A stretch of 44,536 bases of DNA from Tubiluchus corallicola (taxonomy: Eukaryota; Priapulida; Priapulimorpha; Priapulimorphida; Tubiluchidae): NCBI GenBank assembly GCA_030141605.1, contig JAQGDQ010000102.1:263676-308211 (forward strand), given 5' to 3'. Below, piece by piece: positions 11,501 through 25,134 of this stretch. The translations under genes and the position numbers were made by a program. How positions within the stretch are numbered: position 1 is the stretch's first letter; each line of letters begins with the position of its first letter. The notes beneath the pieces are model-generated. The model was not told the origin of the DNA. It did not search any database and saw nothing but the letters and a program-made list of their open reading frames with translations.

Positions 11501-14500
11501 AATTGTTAATATGTTGTATACAAGTTGTTTTAATATAAATTTTACTGATTGACTGCTTGTAATGAAATCTGGATAATTTAGAAAGGTCGTGTAAGCAATT
11601 TAGCCAACTGGTTACCCAACAGGTACCTCCATTGATCTCGGGGGGGGGGGGGTGTCATGCTCAAACGATTGCACATTTTAGGGGTTAAGCCACGTTTTTT
11701 TTTGTCTTTTTTTGGTCTAAGCATTTATACGTTAACTTCAGTTGTTAAATTTGAGTTTATTATTTTTCAGACTTATTTACATGTATTTATCTATAGCTTG
11801 GCACATCATAACATGTATTTCATAACCAGTGTTTAGAACATCTACTTGTTTCTCATCTACCTTTAATCTAGAGGGAAAGATTATCAGATTATTATTACAT
11901 GTATTGCCATAATTAGCAAATTCAACTTTGTCATAATTGTATTTTCTGGGAAAAATATTTCAGTGGCATATTAATACAACTAGCACCTATTTAAACCTAA
12001 TAATCCTCTACTCGTTGCCTAATTGGCCTGACAAATGCCTAGGAAGACTATTTAATTGTTAATTTTTAGGTTTTGAACAAAATCTGATTTTTTAAATTGC
12101 GTAGTTTATATAATATTCGAGTCATTTGGACTGTTACTGCCTGGCACTTTGTTAACTACGGCGTTTTTTTCTCATTTACCTAATTCTCTGTGGTTTCGTA
12201 ATTTTCTAGGCCGGTAGTGTTTAGACAAAGCCGGTAGGCATAATGAGAGGATTTTGTAACTTAAGCTGGAGTGTGCTGTAATGTGAGTGTTGTGTTAACT
12301 TTGTATATGCTTCACGAAGATTATATCAAAATATTGATACAGCTTCAAGCAGAGTATTTTGGTAATCATAATTTGTAATTAATTTACAAGATAAGTTTTG
12401 TTCTAAGTTAACTTGTAATTGTGCTGAATTATAAAATTTAATTTATTGTTTAATTTCTATTCCCAGGTTGGTGAAACGGCATTGCATGTCGCATCACGTT
12501 ATGGACATGTGAACGTTGTTGAACATCTTTGTGATACTGGAGCAAATGTCAACCTACAGGACGAGGTAAACTATGTCACTCTCAGTCACTTTAGCCTTAT
12601 ACTGTACTACAGTTAAATTAAACCAATGCTGAAGTAAGTAAGTCTGTAGTAATATCTCAATAGTCATGTTTTAGCTTGTTTGATAATCTTGAATTTGGTA
12701 TAACAGCTAATTAAGTTAGTTCGGCAAAGCAGTTATGAAAAGTTTGACCAGAAAGCAATTTAATGCATTTCTGTCAATTATGAAACGTTGTCCATTTTAT
12801 GCTTTCCTATTTTTAAATATCCTTTGAAATACAGATACGCTCAGACAATTTTCTTATTCACAGAATTTAAAATGATCTACTGCGGTTACATTGACAACTT
12901 TTCTAACTGATCAAATCCATGTCAGAGTAAAAATCAAGTTTAGTGTGATGCTAATTTGTACATTCAATACTCAGTATGGCGTGTTCCTAGTATCATTGAT
13001 ATCAGTGATACAGTGATAGTATGAACTGGTCGAATTTGATCTTTCTTGCAGAGATATCTTTTCCTTACTGTTTTCCATTGTAAAATTTATTCATTTGTCA
13101 TTGTAATCAAATTAGTTCTGCAGATTTTCTTTCATGATTACTGCAAATTATCTGGTTATATTGACAATGTAATAAATTGGAGCATGTAAGTTATGTTAAT
13201 TTTTCCTAATTGTGAGAATTTTTGTTAACATTTAGTGACACAAGTGTTGGGATGCTGTAGTGTAGACTTTGCCTTTAATTGTGCAATCCGTAGATGAATT
13301 TTAGCTGCTTTTTTAACACAATAGAATTTATTTCTTGACAATCTACTCATTTATATAGCAGTTTTATTGCATTTAATGCAAGTGACTATTTGCCATAACA
13401 TAAGAATATTATTGAATGTTTAATCATGATTGATTATGAACAAATCAAATTAATCAGTTTTCATGTTTGAGTGCATTATCCACAACATTGTTCCACAATG
13501 TATCTAGACATTTGTTTTAGCAATGTGCCAAACCTTGAATTTACTGAATCAGAGCTGAACACACGAACCTTTTGCATTTCTGATAACAAAATCAGAACTG
13601 ACACGAGTTTTTAACGCAGATACCGAACCGAGCCTGAGCCTTTTGCATATTAACCAAACAAAGTTGAACCGAAATATAAACACAACGCTTTTGTGAATTT
13701 TAACTATAGTCGTCTTACAATCGGTCTCTCAAATTGGCGAATAAATATTTTTTTAGTGCTTATGTTATTTATTAACAACTGGCATGAATTAAAAATTGCA
13801 CGTGTAAATAATTTGTAAATAGGATTTACATAGGATTTATAAAATCAGGCCAACATCAAAGCCTCTGTTTAGACCCTCCAGTAGCCCTATATCGGCTCTG
13901 CTTCATTCAGCCACGAGCAACTATGTAAATGAAGGACTCAGACAAATTACTAATTTGTTTGCCTCGATATTTAAAAAAAATTTTGCATAGTTTATAACCC
14001 ATGTGAATGTTCTTGTTATTCTACTGCATGCAATAATGTTTTAACGTTTGTTTTTTTGCATGCTGCATGTTATAGCTGGGTGAGACAGCGCTTCACATAG
14101 CCGTTTGGCATGGTTTTCCCAAACTAGTTCAGATCTTGTGTGATGCTGGCAGCAAACTAGACATTAAAAATAAGGTAATCTAACCTAATTATGTATGCGC
14201 TATACAATAGCGATTCTCAACTTCTAAAACATTGGATTTGATTTCATGCAAATGATATTGATTTTCACCACTGTATTTGCATACATCACTCTAAATGCAT
14301 TTACTGGTAAATTGTTAATTAACTATTCAATTTGTAGTTTTAGTTCAATAAGCCTTTTTACAATTTCATTGTGCGCACGCGCAGTTGTCGTTGTGCGTCA
14401 AGAAACACCCCAAATATTAATCAGTTTCTCTTTATATCATCAGGCTCATCATATCATAGCTAAACAAACTCTGCATGTTGTTATTTCGTTATAATATTAG

Positions 14501-17500
14501 AATTTATAATCTATCAACAAATGAACAGCATCTTCATATAACTTTTAATATTAATGTAACCTCATACTTTAGTTTACATTGTTTACATAGCAATATTAAT
14601 GTTATTTTCAACATTATGTATGCATCTATACTGCTAGTAGTCAGATTGTAATGCTTCTACCATTGTAGTTTATCATCTGCACTCTTCTAAGTGTTACGTT
14701 TCATTGATTAGTTACATATAACTGTCTGTTCAAACCATAATTTGTAATTTTATGATTACAATAAAACTATGTTTAATCTAAAGTTTGCCCACTGAAGCTT
14801 GATATCTTGTATCTTGCAAGTGTATTCTTCTTATACTTATCGTTTACTTCCTCAACTAATGATTAAAATGCTCAATAATCAGTTGATTCTATTATAGTTT
14901 CTTTTAAGTAACTTGTACAACAAAATTTCTATGATATGATATGGCCTGAAAGTTCATAGGTTCGGCACTAAAAAGTGCTTTATATGTAAGTGGAGCAATT
15001 TTAAATATAATGTAACAAACATCCTTTAAAAATATTTTTTGGGAATCATTTAGGACCCCTAAGCTCTTATTTTCAGTACTGCAGTTATGAAACACGTCCA
15101 GAAAGAAGTTTCTGCTAGGATTTACTAAATTCATTGGAAATGTTGTTATTTTACACGTCTTTCACTGATGTTCCTTATTTGCAGGAACAAGAAACACCTC
15201 TACATTGTGCTGCAGCTAGAGGTCATGTTGAGAGCATTCGTATTCTCATTGATAATAAAGCAATCTTAGACACTGTCGATAAGGTTTGTTGATTGTCAGT
15301 TAGCATTTTAAAGATTTCATTTTGACACCCCTACATATCACGTATTAAATTAAGCCACCCTAGACAAAGCTTTAGACAGATAAATTTGTTCTTTGTAATT
15401 GAACAGGAAGGTCATAAAGTCTGGCAGTATGCTTAGAGAATACTCTGATTGTATATGAAAAATTTTTAATGTTTAATATTTTTTAACATTTATTTATATT
15501 GAATGCAGGAGTATTTCCACTGCTGTTTCAGTGACGATGTTTTTGTTTAAACTGTTTGACCCACAAAATCGGTTTTTATGTGCCTGGGTTCCTAGGCGGG
15601 TCTGATTACAATCTCTGTGTCGGGAAATTGCAATGATTTAAGATTAGTTGCTGGTCTTAATTGGCTCGCCTGTCCTACAGACCAACAGTGACCCAAAAAA
15701 ATATTACTATTCAGTGGTATCTCCCGCAAACAACAAAAGCACATTGTTAACAGTAACTGTTGGAGATAAGCAGGGTTCCCACAGTCAGGAAAAATCCTTG
15801 AAAATCCAGGCTATCCTGGAAAGTCATGGAAAAGTCGGGGGAAAAGATAATTTGGTAAAAAATCAGGGAAAATGATCAAAATGGGACTAAATGTCAGGGA
15901 AATTGAAAAGGGTTGCAGAAATAATCAGCGTGAACCGATATTTTGCCAAACATATTTTTTAGCGATTCGCATTCAAATAAAATTTTGCTATGGCAGGTTC
16001 CCAGTTTCGATTTCTGTTCCAAAAATAGTGATTGGATTAAGAAAGTTTATTTAATGTGATTAGTGTAATTTCGTTAGCACTACTGCAACTGTGCCGACAC
16101 ATATATCAGTATATGTATGAATGTCTATACACAGAGATGTTTGAATATGTATACTGTCAATACAATTTCTCCCTATGTTGGTCGTGGAAAATCAATATTT
16201 GGTCAGGGAAAGGTCATAGAAAATCAGGGAAATTTATTTTAAAATTCTGTGGGAACCTTGGATAAGAGTTTGTTACAGTAACTAATGTTTAGCAACATTG
16301 TTTGTTTGCAGCATGGTTGTACAGCTTTACACTTAGCATGCCGGAGACATCATATCACTATTGCTCTACTACTGCTACATGCAGGATGTAACATTGATGT
16401 GGTAGACAATGTAAGTTAGCACAAATGTTGTAACCATTTTAATGCACCAACCAACGTTTGAAACAAAACTATAATAGCTTTTTTTGCAGCTTTCATTTCC
16501 ATTTTATTTTGTTTACTAACTAAGTATACAGACGACAATTCGTAAAATAACGTTTTTAGATTTGGTTTGAAGAATTTGACATGCTGCAGCCTTTGATTCA
16601 GGAAATCACTTATACATAAGCGAAGCCATGTTTTTTTACTTGTTCAATACATTGTTGCTTTCACTAAAATGGTTGTGATTTTTTAACACAATTAAGTTCA
16701 TGTTCTTTTAATTTTCATTTACTCTGCATTAACATTGTTTTTACATCTGTGTTAATGTAAAAGAAATAGGCGCTGTTTTTTTTTATTGTTTTTACTCGTG
16801 ATTTCAACAGCCTACAGGTATGGTTGTTCACTATGTTTCTAGTGTTTCGTTGCTCCTCACAATTGGACACAGTTCAGTAACTGTAATGGTTTCTATCAGT
16901 GGGTTAATTGCAGCCTGTGTTAATTCTGATTTTCTGATTAAGTTTCTTCACCATTTTTGAACTTTCAGTACGGCGAGGCGCCGATTCATATAGCATCTCG
17001 TGAAGGTTTGTTACCTGTTGCTCAAACTCTGTGTGCCTTCGGTTGTAAAGTGGATGTTACTAACAAGATGGCGGTGACGCCGCTTCATCTAGCAGCAAAG
17101 CATGGACATACAGAAGTAGTACGGTGTCTCTGCCTCGCTGGATGTTCCATAGATGTAAGAAACAAGGTAAATCAGTGAATTTAAATTCTACCATTCTCCT
17201 GTGAAAAACAAGAAACAAGATTTGTCAATTTAAGTTGAAAAATTTGAGTACAATTCCAGATTAGTTTTCACTTAATAATGTTTTTGATTGAATTTTTAGT
17301 TTTGTTAACAGGATTAATGTGAATAAGACTAGAAAAGACATCTATTCAGGGAAACTTGATTGAGCAAAGTTCGTTTACAACAAGGTCCTGATTAGTAATT
17401 TTAAATTTAAAATCAAGAAAAATAAATACATTAATAAATATATAAAAAAGGATGCAGACATAAAAATTTGCAGACATTTACAAAAATCGTACAAATATTA

Positions 17501-20500
17501 TGGACTTAAACATGACGAAAATAAGCAGAAACACAAAAAAAGAGTTAAGATTACAAGCTTAAACAAATTTAAAATAAGCAAATAAAGCAAATAAGCTTTA
17601 ACATGTTAAAAAAGCGAAATAAAAATGCAAGCTGTAGAGAAAATGTTATATACTGCACAGCTAAAAAAAAGCAGAAATAAAGGCAAAGCAATAATAAAAA
17701 CATTTACAATAAAAATCCAAAAATTAAAAAAAATGTAAAAGCTAAGATTACAAACAAATGAAAAAATTTCATATAGAACATAGCTAATATAAATCATATG
17801 AAACAATGATATTGAAAGCAAATACAATGAAATTCAAAATTCACAAACAATATTCGGGATAATGCCAAAAACATCTAAGCTCGAAAGAAAACGTCAAAAT
17901 TTAAATACATCTCATCAAGATGAAATTAAAAAGCACAATATGATTAATTAAAGTGAACTAAAAGATCTAATGAGTATCTTGAGAAAAATAAAGAAAACGT
18001 TAAAGAATATATAGTAAAAATTATTTATCATAAATTGCAAGTATTTAAATTTTGCTATATTTAGGATGGTGTGACCGCAGAAATTATGGCTCTAGCGCAA
18101 GGTTTTAGTGATATTGGTGACCTGCTGAATAAACTCACTTCTGTAAGTTCTGTAGTTCTATAAGTTATGTTAATGTCTTTACATTTTAGCTGTAATTAGA
18201 CTTCTGTTGCTTTTGCATTCTTAGTGTCAAAGTGGCTGTTAAGGTATTGTACTTGTGTTAAGTCATACTTTTATCTCATGTTAAATCAGTGCGCTGTGAC
18301 ATTTGGGACAGTAGCTCATGCTGGACAACAACTGTCTTTAGTAACAACGTGACAACTCACGTCTAATCATCAGAACTGTAAACTAATTGTGTTTTTTCAT
18401 AGCTTGCCCGTGTTACATAAGTCCCAATGACATGTTTTGACAGCGATTATAACCAGAAAAATAGCGTAAAATTGACCATTTCAGGATACTAATATTACAT
18501 TGATATATAACATGAATTTTGACCACATTTGAATTAATTTGGACTGTGAAGATCTTATTGAGAAAACATAAAAGGTGACCAGGAAAGAAAACATTTTGCC
18601 TCAAAATTTCTCAAAAAAATTTTGTCTAAATGTGGGTGCATGTGCTTGCTTACCCCATAATCCTGGCAGTTGTCACGGATTCCCGTTGATAAGTTAGATA
18701 GTCATACCATTCAACTTGACATTTACAGAAATCACAGAACGTGTATACCAATCTACTTTGCTTGAACTGATAATGATAGTTCTTTAATCTAAATTTTACT
18801 TTACTAAAGTTCTAATTTAACTTGGCTTCATTTTTGATCATTTATGTAGGATGAAACCAGGGACAAATACATTCAGCAGTTGGTACCTACAGACCAGGCA
18901 TTAACAAAAATTAAACTAAAGGTGTTTGGAAGCAGCGGCGTAGGTAAATCTACTCTTATAGAATCTCTGAAAACCGGGTGGATGGGAAGTCTGTTTCGGC
19001 GTCGTGGGAGTCTGATGGGCAGTCAACGTTTACCTAAAGGTAACTTGTTGTTATTTACATTATCTACAAATCTGTCTCAGTTTTGAAACAAACATCACAC
19101 AAAAAAACAAGAAAAAATAGAGAAATGCCACAACATTTCGAATTGCCACTGTAGTTCCCTGGAGTGAACAAAAAAAGATAAAGAAAAAGGAAGAATCACA
19201 AGAAATTATTAGAGCTACCAAACTCATTTTTTCGGAATTTCTTCCCCATTATAAGTCAAGCGTTTGCATGATTTTGCACCAAAGTAGTTAAACTGTTACT
19301 CAAATTTGACTCAAAATTTTGAGTCATTATCATGTAAAAGAGAACTAAGATTTTTTTGGCATTTGTGGAAGCCCTTGTAATTGACAACTCTAAACTGTGG
19401 ACTCTGAATCCAAACCACGAAACTTACAAACATGCATTTAAAACAAGAAGCTACAGAAATATTTTGCTTAGCAGAAAAACAAAGAACACGTCAAATGAGG
19501 ATCTCTATAAAAAAAGGCATCCTGTTAAAATACTTAAAGCAAAACCGGATCCATTGTTAAACTGTAGGTCAAAGTAAGGCATTCTCTAAAATATTGTAAA
19601 GAATGCCTTACTCTCACCACTAGTTCTTCATGCATTTCGCCATTCGTTAGTTGGACAGGCACCAGCATCTGCATCGGAAAGCGTTGCACAAAAACGGGTG
19701 CTGTACCTGTCAGTTCTGCACATGTTCGACAGCTCATGCATGAGTGCAGCGATAAATTTGAAATTTTTTCTTAAAAGTTGCTGAGTTTTAAGCACACTGA
19801 ATACCTTACAGAAACAATACTTCAATTTTCGCTTTTGCAACGTGTGGAACATGCTCGTGGAATTGATGTTGAAAATTATGTTAGTTTGTGATGTCATCAA
19901 TAGTTGGGCTCGCCCGTCATTACTTAAGTTTTTAATCTATTATTTAATTATCAGAAAGTACTTTTACAGTATTAACTGTGTTAAAATGCATACTTTTTAC
20001 CTTACTTGAAAATGGGGTAGAATATGAAAAATCATCCTGTCTTCCTTTAAGAAATGGGCTTAGTATTACTTTTAATAACATTCTATAAAATCAAAATAAC
20101 TGTATTCGGAGAGAAATTAAACTGTGAAGGTTTCGTACAGAAAGATGTAGCCACCTCAATATTTAATCATGGAGAGCTAATCTTGTACAATTGTACAAAG
20201 TAGGATTTCCAGCTTAAGTAGGTGGTCTTTGCTAAGGTAAAGGTCCCCACAGGTCTTTGGGTTAAGTACACACTCGGTTTATAACTTGGAAACATACACT
20301 TTCACTTTTTCATGTTTCACTTCTAAACCTAAATGGGAATTTTAGAGTATAGCTCACATAACTTTCCACACAAAGTTATATCACTTAGCATTACGCTTAC
20401 CTGTTTGAAAGACTTATGTAACTGGAAAGGAAATATCTTAATAATTTAGAAACATTTGCGCTACATGGTAAAACGGCACTGCATCGCTATTCCAGTGTTT

Positions 20501-23500
20501 CCCACTGATTCACAAAAACACATTATTGGATCTTATTGACATTATAAAGTGACAAACTTTTGCTTAGTTAGTAAAGAATGTTCTGAATATTTTTCAAACT
20601 TTACACAATGTTATCTAAACTTGTTTCAAATGACTTGTCGTTAAAATGGCTTCTCGTAACGTAAGTATAAATTTACGAGGTCTATATAGTGTTACTGTTA
20701 ATACAACTTATCCATGCTGTAAGAAAACATGTAAGTGATAAAAAATTTCTGGATTAATTTTTAAGGTTTATTTGTGAAGGGTGTTTTCTTTTTCTTTAGT
20801 ATAACATTCGTTGGTCTTACTTATTAGTTCTACCATCGTCTAGGAATGAGAGGTTTTAAATGTGAATTTTATTTATAGGGCAAAATGTTGCACTTAACAA
20901 CAATGCTGTTATCATGGAGCATGTAAATGGTGATGTGCAGGGTAACCATAAACAACCTATTGGTGCTGATGTTATGACTATGGTTAATAACACATACACA
21001 CGTGGAATAAACATACAACAAACACCGGTACCTGGTAAGTGCTTGAAACGTGATATTCTGTAAGAACTGTGGATTCACCAATGTACCTGCTATAATGAGA
21101 TGTGCAAAATGAAAAAGAATTGAAAGCATTAAGCATTAGCTGGATTATTTCTTCACTCTAGTAGGATGTATTTCCATCTTCCATAATATAATATACCAAT
21201 GTAAATAGTACTACTTACCCTATTATATATTACATATAATACAATCATTATGTGTGAATAAAGATGATGTATATATATATATAATTATTACATTGCTTAA
21301 AGCAAAACCTTGCCCAATCTTAAACTGTAGGTCATAGCAATTTACACTTTAAAATATTGAAAGGGAACATACTGTTCTTTTCAAAAACGACTTACGTGAA
21401 AGAATTATTACCGCACAAACACAATTTCGCGTTCGCACGGCTAGTTCTTCCCTGTTACATGCATTTCGCCATTTGCTTGTTAGACGGGTGCTAGCGCCTG
21501 CATTTCGGAAATGCGTTACGCAAGTAATCTATGCTGTACCACTCTGTTCAGAGGTGTTTGTTTGTGACGAGCAACACACATTCGACTGCTCTTGTGTAAG
21601 CACAGCTGTAAATTTGAAATTTTAATTTTTGTCTTAGACTTGCATAGTTTCAGTACAACTCACTGAATCTCTTGCAGTAGTGCTGTACTTCAATTTTCAC
21701 TTTCGCAAACACTCGCAACACGTTCGTGGAATATTTTTGCTGTTGAAAATTATGTTAGTTTGTGATATCATCAATAGTAGGGCTTGCCCGCTGTTAATAA
21801 AGTTTTATTATTATTAAATAGTATTATTAATCATAATCTATTATTTAATTATCAGAAACACTTTTGCAGTACTACTGATGTTAAATTGTATATTTTTTAC
21901 TGCACTTCAAAATGGGATAGGATATGGAAAGTCATCCTGTTTTCCTTTACTTTGACTTTAGCAGACAGGTTTTTTTTCTTGTTTTGTAACTGTTTTTTCT
22001 GCAGGTCAGCGTTATTGGTTGTAGTTTATATGATGCTGCTGTGTGACATATAATGTCCTGCATTGATATTCTATACTGCACTATCCAAGATAAACAAAAT
22101 ATCATTTTTTTAGAAATAGTCCAACATGCAATTCTTTCTTTCATGAACTTGAAATCATGTAAATAAATGTCCTTTCTTGTGTTTGACTATGTCTTCTTGG
22201 CGGCCAGTTACTTAGGAATAGAATTAAACTAAGAAAATGTAAATATTATTCATTCTAAACTTTTTGGAGTATTTTCGATAATATCATTATTCTTTTTATG
22301 AGTGAATTGTGTTGTTCCACTGCTTGCAATCATTCCAACTCTATGTTGAGTAGCTTCTGCCTTAAAGATTTGGAAGCTGAAGCTTTTTTCTTATTTAAGT
22401 TAAAACGCTTAAAATATTATTTTGTTGGCAAGGCAGTGCTGCACTGATGTTTCACTGTTATTTTGCTTTAAACAATTCAGGAATTGGAGATCTAAGTGTC
22501 TGGGAGTTTTCTGGTTTTGACACATACCATCTTGCATATGATCACTTCATTGGTAATACAAGCTGCATGCATGTCATAGTCTACAGTCTAGAAGATCCAT
22601 ATGAGCAACAAGTTGAACAAGTAACATATTGGCTTGAGTTCTTAAAAGCTCGCATTCCTATTGAAGAACCAATTGGTAAGTATGATTCTGTTAGGCAAAC
22701 CTAGTCAGTAACTACTGCTGTCATGTAGTGTTCATCAGTACGTGTTATGCATGAGTTAACGGCATTAAGAGTGGCCAGTTTTCGAAGTTAGCATTACCAA
22801 ATCTGATTAATATTTGTATGGATGATCATTTAGTTTTTGTTTGGCCGTGCGTCATCATCCCAGGTGAAAATGTATTATTTTTAGAAGGTTTGGGACATTT
22901 TTGTTCACATCTAGACTCTGTTTCCTTCGTCCCTGTTGTCTGCACAAAAGCAAGCTTGATCATCAAAAAAGCAAAATGTACAGTTAATTCATACCTGACA
23001 TTATCTTATCAAGAAGCTTAGTCTTTCACTTTTCACATGGCAAACCTGTTTTTGCATTTTTTTTATTGGATTTACTAAACAGTTATATTTTCATAATATA
23101 TGTGTTGCAAAAGTAAAGCCAGCGCAGTTTTCAATTTCTAAACATTAAATCCTCACATTTATTTTTAAACTGGTCATACTGTTGATCAGATATAATGTAC
23201 TCTAATATCTCGGTTTGCCGGACAAAAGCGGGGAGACGTCAGTCCAAATTTGCCGATTGTCCATATTTACGGATACTAAGCTAATACAGTAGGTGCTGTC
23301 TGTTAGACTGACGGTGATGTAGAATCAATCGCCTAATTGTATCAAAAACATCTAGTCCGGGCCGCTCCTATGCAAAAGTACATAAAGACTGCCGGCAATT
23401 GACTCAAATAACTCTGCATTATTGACTCTATAACTGACTCTCATTAAACACGTTGATTAAACCACTTTACATACATACAAGATATGACATACAAGCAACA

Positions 23501-25088
23501 TGTGTCATTACATGCTGTTTGGTAGCACTGATGTAATGATGTAAACAAAACGACAGCCCGCCAATTGGCGGTGAGCTCGCGAACAACGGAGTGTGTCCGT
23601 AGTATGCTGGAGTTTTTAACGGTCAAGATTTTGTCCTATTCGTACGATATCCATAATAGCGAGGTCCTGCAAACCGAGATATGAATGTAGTTCATGACCC
23701 TCTAATTCTAGGTCTTTGGTTTTTGAATAATAATACATAAAATAAGCAAACTATTTTGATCTGAACCAAAACCTCTACTGCTTGTTTTACCTTTTCAAAC
23801 AGTTTATTCTTCCATTGAATGTTAACAGTTTATCTTATCACAATAACCAAAACGTTTGCTGTTAGAACCTTATTTAAAAATGACATTAAATTGATAATTA
23901 TATTTAATTTGTTGTCTTCAGGTCATTGTGTAGTTCGGCGTCGACCGGTACGCATCTGTCTTGTCGCTACACATGCTGACCAGGCCGAGCACTGCCAGCG
24001 TAATGCTACTGGTGAATACATTACGGAGCAGACTTCGACTTTGCTCAGTACAATGGAGGAGAAATTCAAGCAAGATTTTGATATTTACAACAAAGTGTTT
24101 CTGTTGGACGCTTATGTGCCAAACACACCTGCAATGAAGTTGCTGAAGACATACCTGTCGGATATGAAGGCACTTGTTGTACAGGTATGACTAAACTCAC
24201 AACTTGACTTCAGGTACAAGGTTGTCTAAATTTAAACTTGACTTCAGGTACAGGTATGAGGTAAATTAGAAATGCGGTTTGCGGTAGCTTTGCGGTCTTT
24301 TAAGGAAATACCTGTAGTGTAGTGTAATACATCGGGAAATATTGAAATTTTGACGAATATCATTGAATTTCAATTAGTGCTGTCAAGTATAAGACAACCG
24401 TAATTTGTGATACCTTGATAAAGGTGCCATAATATTGTTTGTCATGTATCGTGAATTATACTGAGTTACAACCTTCAGGTGTGTCCATAGACTTAAAGCA
24501 CAAGAACACCCTCCACTTACATGCTGCCTTTTCGTATGCATGGCTTGCATCAGCCGTAACGCTATATAAAACGTGTAAACTCCCGCGATGACCGTTAGGT
24601 GCAGCCATTTTAATGGTAGGTCGTTTGAAATAAGTTTTGATAACATTAAGTAAAGTTTCAAAAAATAATCAGAGCATTCGTAACCTACATGTTGCTAATT
24701 AAGTAAAATTTTTAATTGCTGTATCTTGTCAATAAGATTAAAAATACGTTTTTGGTTAGTGAGTGGCGCACCCTGGAGGGTGAGTCAGCGATATTTTACC
24801 ATTTGGCACAAACATTTTAACTGGACTAAATTAGTCTAGTTACATAAGTCTTTCCAGCAGGTAAGCAAAATGATAAGTAATATTGATTTGCATAGAAAGT
24901 TTTTTGGTCATAATTTAACATTACCTTTTCTTCCCCTGATTTACGTGGCGTAGTGAAGTCATGTAATGGCGAGTTCGGGATAGTATTGCGGGAGATTTAA
25001 AATGAAAACAAACAAAAATTCCTTTCAACACGAATACGATATGTGCATAAAATTACTGTAAAATAGTACCCCCTTTCTTGTCCTTTAA

Positions 25089-25134
<46 letters not shown>

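Noticed and set aside
11640-11652. Run of about 13 G
   Set aside because: Simple homopolymer; possible G-quadruplex claims need at least four separate G runs.
15648-16265. Three consecutive open frames on +
   Set aside because: The first two and the last run through the hAT-like MITE; Gly-Lys-Ser-rich text is typical of this repeat, not of a gene.
19356-19577. 73-codon frame on + with fairly protein-like text
   Set aside because: Intronic, runs into the left end of MITE copy A, no splice sites and no recognised domain.
20183-20198. 16-bp perfect palindrome TTGTACAATTGTACAA
   Set aside because: Could be a binding site, but one short AT-rich palindrome in 44 kb is not remarkable.
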